The notes beneath the pieces were generated by a model. That model was not told where the DNA came from. It ran no database searches and saw nothing but the letters and a program-made list of their open reading frames with translations. A stretch of DNA of 64,000 nt, from assembly GCA_036571765.1 (NCBI GenBank), contig BROE01000006.1, forward strand, positions 13,033,202-13,097,201, in the 5' to 3' direction. Source of the DNA: Plecoglossus altivelis (taxonomy: Eukaryota > Chordata > Actinopteri > Osmeriformes > Plecoglossidae). Positions 11,906-22,383 of the stretch are shown here, piece by piece. Position 1 is the first letter of the stretch. Each line of letters begins with the position of its first letter. A program made the position numbers and the translations under genes.

Positions 11906-12810
11906 AAGTGGAGGGGGAGGGACAATGCCCATCAGAATATGCTTAACAGAACTAACGCTCAACTTCCCCTTCAGAAGGGGGAGGGGGGGGGGGGTGTTCA
12001 TTCAGAATTTTGCTTTATTTTGTGGGGATTCCCCTGTCTGTGAATGTTGCTCTAAAATGTTTCCCTTGAATAGTTTTTGGGGTTGGCATTAGAGGGTGTG
12101 AATGATCATAATCACCAAATGTATTAGATTCAAGGCTTTACACACATCCACTTTGCAAATCTGCTTTTCTGTTTCCTTCTGGACAGGCAAACAATCTCAA
12201 CTGAACCCTGATTAGAACATGAATGCACCAGCTGACTCCATATTGATCTGTAGTCAATATTACTTTTTGGACCTCCACGATGGAACATTTAAACTAGAGT
12301 TTAAGGGGGGAAAAAGACTAACAAGCCAATCGGAAGCCTCCCTGGTCGTGGAGGTGGCACTGGGGTCGTCAACGTGATGATGATCACTCAAATTGAATTG
12401 TTTGAACTAGAACAATCTAGAAGGATCACAAAGCCTTTGGCCCGGGTAAACGATATAGCACAATAGATGCACGTGTCAACAGAGTAAATGACAGACTTAA
12501 CAGTGACAGCTGGGACGATTCTTGATATAACAAGTCTGATAGGAGCATTAAGCATTGATCAATGCGATTTCTGACTTACAATAACATCGTGTTTCTAATA
12601 CGTTTTCACTAAAACGGTATTTATCTTACTATTTGCCATCTGTATACCCCTTGATCATATCTTTGGCTACGACAGTTGCCTGGGTCCAACATGCACGAAT
12701 GTGTTTGTTTGTGCTAGGTAGCTAGGTGGCCTAGCTTGCGAAAAGAAAAGTCTTAGCTAGCAATATAACAAACAACATTAAATATAATAGGAAAATATAT
12801 AGATTCTTAC

Positions 12811-12900
12811 GTTCGATAAATTATACGCCAGTGGACTTTGATCCCGGTCCAAAACAGTTCCTTAGACTTCAGCTGTGCCCTTTACTCTCCGAACAAGTAA
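12811..12900 (-). promoter_or_regulatory. xiap: xiap non-coding first exon and promoter region
   Basis: A consensus donor (ATCGAAC followed by GTAAGAATC) sits at 12810-12809 on the minus strand, about 1.9 kb upstream of the first coding exon at 10865. The start site is not visible and the upper limit is an estimate. The interval 10866-12810 is xiap intron 1; apart from the 28-bp minisatellite I see no feature in it. Confidence 0.5.
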
Positions 12901-13815
12901 TGTCGCTACGACCCTGCAGACAGGAAGTAAATTTAGCCTGGCAGTCTAGTGCGCACCACTCTCGGCGCAACACATCTGATCCCAAAGATTTCTGACGTAG
13001 TGGGGTAAAATCATGAGAAAAGGACTGAAGATCCCCAAAGTTAAAGATAAAATATATGTACAACCATGTGATTAAAATACACCTTAATCTTCATGGCAAT
13101 TCATTTTAATTACAATTTGCATTTTCACCTTTTAATCAACTATTCTGTATAGAACAGACCTGAGAAAGGATTCTCTACAGGTTACTATATGGTATAGTAC
13201 ATGACATGAATATGAACATGAACAGGAAACAATATAATATAATCTAACCGTGAGTTTATCCTATGCCAAGTAAGGGGATTTCATAAGGCAAAAACAGGAT
13301 ATGGCGATGAATGGAAAATATCGTTGCAATCTTAACATAGTCTGAGGTTGTCATTTAAAAGGGATCTGAGCCCACACGTGATTCGTGAAAGGCTTGAAGC
13401 GAGACTCGGATCCTCACTGGCAGCCTGGCACACATCCGATTCTGTGGCCTCATCATGGAGTTTTTCCTTTGCGTATAAGTCCGTTTCCTCTGTCTTGATC
13501 ACAGAAACCAGTTGCATCTCAACTCAACTGACAGAACTGTGCATTTGAACACAATATGTGGTTATTTAAAAACGAATATCCTATTTCACTTTGTTTAATT
13601 AAAATATATTGGCTTTACTCTAAATGAATTTATCTTATTTCATTTTGTCACCTTGCAAAACCCTCACCTGGGCCTAAAGGCCTACGTAGACATATGGTTT
13701 GTCGTCTATTATGAGGTAACAGTTTTATTGTGTCTATCACGACATTCGGGCAAAATGTCGCGTCGAAAACCCATGCACGAACATGTAGCCTGCCAAAGAA
13801 TGACTGATAGTTTGT

Positions 13816-14580
13816 TTGAAAATGCACTTGAGGCTGCGAAAACTTCTACAATTGATGTGGAACAGATCTAATAGTGGATTTCAATGCACTCCATACGTAC
13901 GTGATATCAGAAGTCTTCAAAGCAATGGATTCTATCGGGTTTACGTGGGCGAGACTGAGATTCCGGAGAGTCTTCTCACCGGGGACATCACTAAGGCCAC
14001 ATCAATGAATATCACGGAGAACCGTCAAATCTGGAGCATCCTCCACGCAGGCGGCCAAAGGGGATGGGTGCCGTGGAATTACAAACTTTTATTTCACTGC
14101 AACGGGGTCTCATCTATTAAACCATCTGCTGGGATATTTGAGGAATTATGCTACAGCTTGAGAGAGAATTACGGAAAATGTGCAATTGTGGTCAATCCGC
14201 AGTACTCAAGGACTTGGACGTGTGGGTATGCATCAAGTCCCTCTTGGATGACTGATCATCACTTGCCTTCGGGCCCGGTGGAACTCCCACCCATAACCTG
14301 CTGCCCGGAGGTAGCGCGTTCTTACGGCCACGAACTTCTTCAACTGCCCTTCCAATGCGCGCACTTGAGTCCACTAAACAGTGCGTGGTCTACAGTCAAG
14401 TGGTTTGCAAGCAATAACCGAGGGAAATACTCAGAGATCATCTACGACCATGACACTCGACGTAAATTAATCTACTGGACTGAACTAATGGAAGGAGCTT
14501 TGAAGATAATGACCAAGAGGAAATGGGAGGAAGCTGGCTCTCGGGTCTGGAAAAATGAGAGCTTTTACCTCAACGACTGA
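13816..14580 (+). CDS. fam243a: FAM243A (C21orf140)-like single-exon protein
   Basis: A 254-aa intronless reading frame. From memory it aligns along its whole length with human FAM243A/C21orf140 (about 251 aa, function unknown). Shared blocks include the NGFYRVYVGETEIPESLLTG region (human GF..VYFGETNIPESLVTG), ILHAGGQRGWVPW, YGKCAIVV, CCPEVARSYGHELLQLP and LNSAWSTVKWF. The start at 13816 has A at -3 and gives the expected length. An ATG at 13755 opens an overlapping 38-codon frame that stops at 13871, so it would act as an upstream ORF. No signal peptide, membrane segment or known catalytic motif is evident. An ATTAAA at 14812-14817 could serve polyadenylation. It lies between xiap and psmd10; in human it is on chromosome 21, so the location is unlike the mammalian one. 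Family assignment is good, function unknown. Confidence 0.82.
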   Translation: MKMHLRLRKLLQLMWNRSNSGFQCTPYVRDIRSLQSNGFYRVYVGETEIPESLLTGDITKATSMNITENRQIWSILHAGGQRGWVPWNYKLLFHCNGVSSIKPSAGIFEELCYSLRENYGKCAIVVNPQYSRTWTCGYASSPSWMTDHHLPSGPVELPPITCCPEVARSYGHELLQLPFQCAHLSPLNSAWSTVKWFASNNRGKYSEIIYDHDTRRKLIYWTELMEGALKIMTKRKWEEAGSRVWKNESFYLND

Positions 14581-15928
14581 CGAGGACAGGGTGTTTCCAA
14601 CCTAACGCTGCGTTCACGTTGTAGATTCATTGAAGTGCTGAACCAGAAAACATGGCAAGCGTCTTTATTTTAAAACCTGATACTTTTTCCTTGTTGAATA
14701 TCAACAGTGTGACCTTAAACCTAAAACACAGATGAATATTAAGGCCTAACGGGAAGATATTTAGGTGGTTTCCAACAGATCAGTTAGCCAAGCCATAGCT
14801 TATTAAAGATACAGTTAGTTGGGTGAAAATCACTTATCATTTACAAAAGTGTTTTTTGTCATGCATTTGTATCCATGCAAAAGTGATACAACGACAAAGA
14901 AACAATAATTGACTTTTAATTAATGTAATTTTATTACTTTGGAACTGATGAATTACTGAATCGTTACAATTGTTTCCTTGAGCAAAACTTCTTTAAACAG
15001 ACCTTTGTAATAGTCTAAATGGCAATGTTGCCAGGCTTTGCCAGGCCAATTCACAAAAGCATGTTAGTCTGCAACCTCTCAGTTCATTGTTATATTCCAA
15101 GGGGCACTTTCCACAGGTACAGCCCAAAAATACCTATGGACACAACTGAATACCACCAATCAACAACAAAGCAACAAAAGTCAACTTGGTAGTTTAGGGA
15201 AATGCCTCAACAGTACTTCTATGTACAATCACTGTATTAAACACAGTTCACATCTGACAAATGGTCACCCAACACCATTTAGGTTAGAGGAAATTCTATT
15301 TGAATAGGAGGGTAGTCAGACTAATCTGCCAGAGCAAATACAACATGCGATAATGAGAAATGAGATGTGGTGAATACTTCACAAGCACAGGCCTGTTTAA
15401 TGGGCAAACTTACAAAATATTATTTAAAAGGAACAAAACACACAACTTGGAATGAAAAAACAATGACAGGTGAACTTTTTCAAACGAAGTCCATTGTTTC
15501 GACAACACACAACTTGTACATATATGGTGATTAATTTAATCACGCCATAACAATAACAATCACCAAGCAGTAGATATTTTAAAACGTGCTTTTTAGAGAC
15601 TAAACTTGAATCGTTCCAACTTCATACAAAATACATTTCTCATCTCCAAGATCCATTTCAAGTCAGATTCCTCCTGTCAGGATGACTCTTTCAAAGAGTC
15701 AAAGTCAATCCACAACAGCTAACCCTCATCATCTGTCTCTCCTCTGATCTGATCTCTAACCTGGCATGGTGAAGAGAACCAAAATCTCAATGCAAGCTAA
15801 AGCTTATGCTGGTGAAAGGCAAACGAGGGCAAGGGTGGAGGAGCGACAGGGAGTAGACGTGGTGAGACGAGGAGAGAAGAGCGAAGTAAGACTTGAGCAG
15901 ACCTAGACCCTCAAAGCTTTCCTATAGG

Positions 15929-17523
15929 TCAGCCCTCCACCATCCTGCGCAGCAGAGTACCCAGACCTCCCTTGGCCACCTGCAGAGGCGTCTTCTCCTC
16001 CTTGTTCTCGATGTAGATGCTGGCTCCGCGCTCAACCAGCAGCTTGGCTGCCTCCACCCGCTCTTCGTCGCATGCCAGGTGCCTGTGGAATCCCCACCCA
16101 CAGACACAGAGCCACATCAAAAGAGCATGGAATTGGAGTCCATTTGTGACGCTCAAAGCAAGAATGAGATCTTCAAACGGTTCTCCGCATGCACAGGAAT
16201 ACTACACCTCCGTGAGACCCAGATCTTACTGGACATGAGCCCATTCCCAGAGTTTATGTTGCTGTCTCTGAAGCTGAACCTTGGGTCCTTAATATCTTTA
16301 CTTCCTATGGCCACATATCATGTGCCTGTTGTGTGCCTTAAAATCAGGTGCTATTAAATTGACTATCAATACCAAAGGCAATTCAAGTGCTACCTACATT
16401 TTAGAATGCTCTTCTGGATCAATTAGGTCAACTAAATAGGCTGGCGTCAGTTCTTGAACTTACAGTGCCGTGTTGCCCTCTGAGTCCTGGATGTTGGTGG
16501 AGGCTCTATGCTGTAGAAGCAGCTGGATCAGGCGGTAGTTGCCCTTGGCTGAAGCTCTATGGAGGGGAGTGGACTCCAGCTTGTTTGAGGCATTGGGGTC
16601 AGCCCCGCTTTCCAACAACACAAGGGCTATCTGATAAGAAGCACAACAGCATTAAAGATTTTATCTGTGTAAATATGGGCTTTGATACTGTCCCAAATAT
16701 CGAGACCAGTTTGTCAAAGATATCTGATTTCAGATGCAGGTATTTCTACTAAGCTACAGAAAAATGTGATTTATACAGGAATACAGCTGAATAATAATAT
16801 ATGTTAGTATATATAGGTTGATGCATGTTGGTGAAGGGGCACTGGGATGCCAGAAGTACCTCATATCTGTCTTTAGAGGCTGCATAATGCAGAGGAGTGC
16901 AGCCATTCTGGTTTACCGAGTTCAGCTGGGCTCCTTTGGATATTAGAGACTTGACTATGTCTTCCCTGCCTGCAGATGCAGCTATGTGGAGGGGAGTCCA
17001 AGAGGCCTGGAACAACAAGGACCATTGCTGTCAAACCTTGCCGGTCATAATCTCATAATTTACTTTTTTTAACAGAGAAGTCACAGAAACCACATGTTAA
17101 GCAACCAGAGATTTCTTTGCATGGAATTTACATCATCTTTGAGGTCCACTTCAGCTCCTAGATCCAACAGGAATTCCACAATATCTGTGTGTCCAGCAGA
17201 ACATGCCCAGTGAAGAGCTGTTCTGTGATCCTGATTACAGAGGAGCAGAAATAAACGGGATAATGAGAACGGTGGCCAGAATTTTTACAAACAAATAAAC
17301 TAGCCATCTTGACATCTGGCTGTTAGTCTAGCTGTTCAATGCATTACATTTCTCATAACGGTACTGCCTTCAAAGTGAACTTGTGAGATAGAGTACTGTA
17401 ATGACTTACTTGGTCCGTTTTAGAAGTGAGCGACTTATCAGTTAAAATTAATTGCTTCAGTTGGTCAAACTGACCTATGTATGCCAGATTACAGACTTCC
17501 ACATTTGATACTGACCCCGCCAT
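15929..17523 (-). CDS. psmd10: 26S proteasome assembly chaperone gankyrin (PSMD10)
   Basis: Gankyrin is an all-ankyrin chaperone that binds the PSMC4 ATPase during assembly of the 19S proteasome base, and also CDK4 and MDM2. Five exons (minus): 17523-17410, 17230-17132, 17006-16860, 16630-16464, 16082-15929, summing to 681 nt or 226 aa, exactly the human length. The start is MAGSVSNVEVCNLAY; an in-frame ATG six codons upstream is less likely. Consecutive ankyrin repeats are clear: DHRTALHWACSAGHTDIVEF, ASWTPLHIAASAGREDIVKS, GCTPLHYAASKDRYEIALVL, STPLHRASAKGNYRLIQ and NTALHLACDEERVEAAKLL. It ends LQVAKGGLGTLLRRMVEG. A minus-strand AATAAA at 14935-14930 would give a 3'UTR of about 1 kb, ending roughly 120 bp from the polyadenylation signal of the convergent FAM243A-like gene. 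The 5' end faces nxt2. Confidence 0.97.
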
Positions 17524-17917
17524 AGTCATCAATTGCACCACTAGGCTATCTTAATCCTTTACTATTTTAAATGAAGACGGAAAATCATCAACATGACTCA
17601 GGATATTGCGAGTTCTACTTCCGTATGTTAAACGGTTGCGACCTGAGTAACATTTCAGAATAAAAGCAGTAGCGCGACTGTTCATTTGCTGACACAATCT
17701 TGCGCTGCCATAGAACCTTTATTTTGAGGAAAATCTAAATTCCGGAAAACCAATCAAAATGTTTTTTTTGTGTTCGTACGAGTCGACCCCAATCGACACA
17801 TTTTCACCGTAGCTGGGCACAGAACTGTCCCCAGCGTTTTCTTGAAATACAACCTATAAACAAATAAACATATATTTCTTAGTTACGAAGGGATAGCGTT
17901 TTAAATTCCAGACAGAC
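17524..17917. promoter_or_regulatory. Shared bidirectional promoter region of psmd10 and nxt2
   Basis: Only 394 bp separate the psmd10 start codon (minus) from the nxt2 start codon (plus), so both promoters and 5'UTRs must fit here. The sequence contains CGAGTCGACC and CGTACG-type CpGs and CCAATC-like strings but no clear TATA box at a fixed place. Promoter function is inferred from gene arrangement only. Confidence 0.6.
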
Positions 17918-20743
17918 ATGGCGGCAGTAGTTGTAAGTTTGCTAATTGCAATCTCCCGTTTCGAGTACTGAACGTATTAGTCATATTAGCTAGCTCGTTA
18001 GCTAGCTTGCTAGTTAGTCTAGCTAACAAGAAACTAATATGTGGTTTTCTAGAGAGATACACAATTTTTATACATGCGCTAGAATATAGCTCTTATGTTA
18101 AGATGGCATTTTTTCATATCTGATATTCCTTGCGTTCAATGTAACTAACCGGTGTTGTTGTCTACACGTTCTATCAACCCCTTAACCCGTTTATGATAGT
18201 CCGCTACCATCATTTGCGACACACTGCTTAATCAACCTTATCTACAACCAGCAACGGTCACTTATCAACAGCCTGCTGTTTTTGCCAATCAACCCCATGG
18301 GGCCCAGTTATTGCCTCAAAATAATTCAGAGTTCAGAATATTGACTTGACTTAAGAAGAATGCACAAATTGCCCATACATGCCAATCCAAAAACGTGGTG
18401 GAGTTCAGTTTTGGACAAGGATCCGTCAATCGAAATTAAACCTATTCCCTCAAATCTAGGACTTCAGGACCCATGTTGACCAGTCATGCAGATATTCGGA
18501 GGAATTTGTCAATATTTACTACGAGTGCATGGACAAGAAGCGGCGGGTAAGTGACAGCATACTGACCGATATTTTGCTACCTTATCCTTGTCCTGTTAAA
18601 CGTGTCGCTACAAGGCTAATGACCGTTGTGCTGAATACGTTCATTATAGAACCTCACTCGTCTGTATCTGGACAAAGCAACTCTGGTGTGGAACGGAAAC
18701 GCAGTGTCCGGCCACGATGCCCTTGGAGAGTTCTTTGAGTCGCTTCCATCCAGCGAGTTCCAGGTTCACACACTGGACTGTCAGCCAGTACACGGTAAGG
18801 CCATCTCAAATCACTGAATAGCAGGCTGCTCACATCCAACCACACTATACAGTCCCTGACAAAAGTCTTGTCGCTTATCCATTTTGTAGAAACAAAAGCT
18901 TATAACCTGACTTTAAATTAATCGATTGGTTGTAGAAATGTCTCATATGAAAGCTAAAACCTTCCCAAATTATGCTCAATATACAAAAAGAAATTTGCTT
19001 CACTGAAGAAAGATTGATCATTTAATGAACACAGAAAGGTCAGATTTTGACAAGACAAAAGTCTTGTCGCCTACGGAAAATTGAACAAATAATTTACTTC
19101 AAATACAAAAATATGTTGCATAACGTCAGTGAATTAAGTAGTGGTGCTGTGAGATCCATATTTAATATCTTGTATGACTTCCAGGACTGCATCCATGCGG
19201 TTCGACAATGATTCATACAATTTGTTGATGAAGTCATCAGGAATAGCAAAGAAAGCAGTCTTAAATGCCTCCCAGAGTTCATCAAGATTCTTTGGTTTTG
19301 CCTTCCATGCTTCCTCTTTCATTCTATCCCAGACATGCTCAATGATGTTAATGTCTGGTGACTGGGCTGGCCAGTCCTGGGGCACCTTGATCTTCTTCGG
19401 CTTGAGGAACTTTGATGTAGAGATAGAAGTATGCGATGGAGCACCACCCTGCTGCATAATTTGACCCCTTTTATGGTTGAGAATGTAAGAGGTAGCTAAT
19501 ACTTATATTTCAGGCTATTGATATTGCCTTGCACCCTGCAAATGTCTCGCACAACCCCATACTGGATGTAACCCAGACCATGATTTTTCCGCCACCAAAC
19601 GTAACTGTTTTCTGGGTGAATCTTGAATCAATGCGGGCTCCAGTAGGTCTCCTGAAATATTTGCGGCAGCTGTGATGTAATTCAACCGAGAATTCATCTG
19701 AGAAATCCACCACTGCCACTTTTCCAGTGTCCATCCTTTTAGCAGGCTGTGGGCCTTGGCAAATACCACACGGTTTTTTAATTGCTTTTTGTTTAGTGCT
19801 GGTTTCTGTGCACTGATTCGACCATGGAGGCCATTTCGAGACAGAATTCTACAAATTGTTCTGGTTGACACAGGGACTTGAGGTGACCAGGCCTGGTGGA
19901 GCTCTGCTGCAGTAGAAAAGGGGCTAGCCTTGGATTTTCGAATCAACAAACGGTCCTCCCGGGCAGTTGTCTTGCGGGGTCTGCCGGACCTGGGCTTGTC
20001 AAAAACATCTCCAGTCTTTTCAGATCTTTTTCTTATTCTTTGAACTTGACGCTGAGACTCATTGAAGGTGTCAGCCACCTCAGCAGTGTATCTGGTCTTC
20101 AGCCTCTTGATAATTAACGCTTTGGTCTCAGGGTGGATATTAGGCATGTTTTCAGAGGTCAAGTTGCAGTTGATGTGAAGGTCTGGTGTGCTGGGGTTCT
20201 TTTTATACACACACACTAATTGATTGATCAGGAACTGATCACAGGTGAGGCTGTAATCTAGGATTGGGTGCATCATATGACAAGGCGACAAGACTTTTGT
20301 CTTGCCAAAATCTGACCTTTCTTTGTTCATTAAATGATCAATCTTTCTTCAGTGAAGCAAATTTATTTTTGTATATTGAGCATAATTTGGTAGGGTTTTA
20401 GCTTTCATATGAGACATTTCTAAAACCAATCGATTAATTTAAAGTCAGGTTATAAGCTTTTGTTTCTACAAAATGGATAAGCGACAAGACTTTTGTCAGG
20501 GACTGTATAGGGAAGCCTTTTTGCATGTAGTTGTAATATCGATGTATATCTTTCACAGAGCAAGCAACTCAAGGTCAGACCACGCTTCTTGTGGTCACTG
20601 TGGGAATGGTGAAGTTTGATGGCAACAAGCAGAGATACTTCAACCAGAACTTTCTCCTGACGGCACAAGCTTCACCCAACAGCGATCAACCTGTTTGGAA
20701 GATAGCAAGTGACTGCTTCCGTTTCCAAGACTGGAACAGCTGA
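17918..20743 (+). CDS. nxt2: NTF2-related mRNA export protein 2 (NXT2/p15-2)
   Basis: NXT proteins are NTF2-fold partners of NXF1 in bulk mRNA export through the nuclear pore. Four exons: 17918-17932 (MAAVV), 18460-18546, 18650-18794 and 20559-20743. They give 432 nt in frame, 143 aa, close to human NXT2 (142). Hallmarks are DFRTHVDQSC, EEFVNIYYECMDKKRR, TLVWNGNAVSGHDALGEFFE, PSSEFQVHTLDCQPVHE, VKFDGNKQRYFNQNFLLTAQ and the terminal WKIASDCFRFQDW. NXT1 is similar, but linkage to acsl4 identifies NXT2 (the two are adjacent on human Xq23). An AATAAA occurs at 20886-20891. Intron 3, between 18794 and 20559, is almost entirely a Tc1 element in opposite orientation. Confidence 0.95.
18850..20505 (-). 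mobile_element. Tc1-type DNA transposon with IR/DR ends, inside nxt2 intron 3
   Basis: A 1656-bp element flanked by TA on both sides (18848-18849 and 20506-20507), the standard Tc1 target duplication. It begins CAGTCCCTGACAAAAGTC and ends with the reverse complement. The inverted repeats are 18850-19070 and 20285-20505, 221 bp each. I count about six differences, roughly 97% identity. Each inverted repeat carries an outer and an inner copy of GACAAAAGTCTTGTCGC (18858-18874 and 19054-19070; 20285-20301 and 20481-20497), the IR/DR architecture known from Sleeping Beauty-class fish elements. The encoded transposase is broken, so the copy is non-autonomous. Confidence 0.97.
19134..20147 (-). pseudogene. 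Broken Tc1 transposase
   Basis: The minus-strand reading starts at MPNIHPETKALIIKRLK (20147). It shows the paired helix-turn-helix region and the RSGRPRKTT AT-hook-like linker, then ISRNG-type RNase H-fold sequence. The frame is lost near 19740, continues in a second frame (DFSDEF, first catalytic Asp), ends at a stop near 19510, and resumes in a third frame from 19457 with QQGGAPSHTS and SPDINIIEHVWD. In intact Tc1 transposases the middle motif is normally QQDN or similar, so the second catalytic Asp is Gly here. At least two frame breaks plus this change make it inactive. Confidence 0.93.
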
Positions 20744-22383
20744 AATGACCTGTGGCGTCCTTCTCATTTCTCTCTTTTCTGGATGTTACCATATCCCGTT
20801 TGAGTGAAAAGCTGCGAGTTGTAATGTGTAAAGTATACTGTGTGCCTATTTCTTTTTTCTTTTTTTATATAATACAAAAATGTATAATAAAAAAAATGTA
20901 CATTTATTCATTACAATGCAACCCTTTGACATTTTAGGGAAAACATTAAATGTTCAGTTAAGACATACTGGACTTTGAGGGTATACATTTACATACCTGA
21001 CTTTTGAGCCACAAGTGGGAAAACCCCATACACAACATTCACAATAAGAAAATAACCAAAAACATCTTTGGGGGTCAGAATTGCCCATTTAACTGGTAAC
21101 TGATAACAGACTGTTTCACAGTAGCAAAGTTATCCTTGTAACTGCTTGAGTAGGATATCAAGTTGTAGTAGTTTGCCTTTTTTGTGCTGGAACAATTTTA
21201 GATGCACATAAATATTCTACATACAAATCCGCACAAATATGCACATAAATAAGTCTAGAAAGAGAATAATCCTATACAGATACTCATTGCCAATTAAATA
21301 TATTAAATAATAGTCTTTCCTGAGTCATTTAGGATTTGTCATTTGACAGTAAAAAAAAAACAGCAAAACACAACACACAAGCAATAATATCATGGATGGC
21401 CAGACCAAAATAGTGCAATTTGGTGGTGTGGCATTTAGAAACAGATAGAAGGTTCTTCAGTTGTAGTGCTAAACAGGCTGAGAAAGTGTTGACGCATCCT
21501 GCCTGTTCTTCTCAAGGTCTGAAGGTCTGTTTTGCTCTTGCACTTTACCAGCATGATAGTGGACCAGCTGATTTACAGGCCGCCCAAGCGGAAGAAAGAG
21601 AAACCCCCTGAAATACTACACTACTTCCCTACTGTACTACGCTGACCTTTCGGTCCTGTCAACAGTCAAACCCTATCTAAACTTCACACAGACGCATGCA
21701 TGTACTGCAAGTCTGAGCGAGGGATGTTGGAAGGCACAGGAAACATCCCTACTCCTGTTTCTACCACCAGGGGGCAACACACACCTGCAGCTCTGATGGG
21801 CTCATGCCACCACCCACGCACAGCAACAACAAGCAGCAAAAAAAGGAAATAATTAACGAAGCAGAGGCAGAACATTTTCCCAAAGTACAATATAGTGACA
21901 TGAGGACGGCCGGTGTGTGTTTCTAAACCTTCCACGGAACGTCCAACGTTCCACTTGAGGTCCCTGAAAGTCGAGGTCTACTGCATCTCTAATCAGGCTC
22001 CAAGGATATGCGATTTTCAACAACACACTTGAGACTCACTAGCCAAGGCAGACTGCACAGAAACCCACAGTGAAAGGCAGCACAGAGCTTGAATTACCCT
22101 TCATATCAACAGAACCAAAAACATATCTGTTTTCCAAAACCCTTCAGTGATTAGGATCTCCGCATGGGAAGCCTTAAGAGATCCATATCGTGCTTCTCAG
22201 CATGCCAAGTCAACTTAGAATCAAACAAGTCTCCGGCGAATGAGGGACCGTCATGCTCGGGCGCTGATCCGTTTCAAATATACAAGGCGTGAAGTGAAGC
22301 TTGAGACGCGTACATGTGCGCACAACACGGATGATGGCGAGACGTGGGCTGGGCTAGAATATGGGCTAGGCTAGCCCTGCTCC

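Noticed and set aside
13332..13517. 61-aa minus-strand frame (VSVIKTEETDL...) resembling zinc-finger protein leaders
   Set aside because: The similarity is a few acidic residues only. There are no zinc-finger exons nearby and no supporting splice structure.
13653..13871. 72-codon frame ending over the FAM243A-like start
   Set aside because: It has no family resemblance, and the full-length homologous frame starts at 13816. Kept only as a possible upstream ORF.
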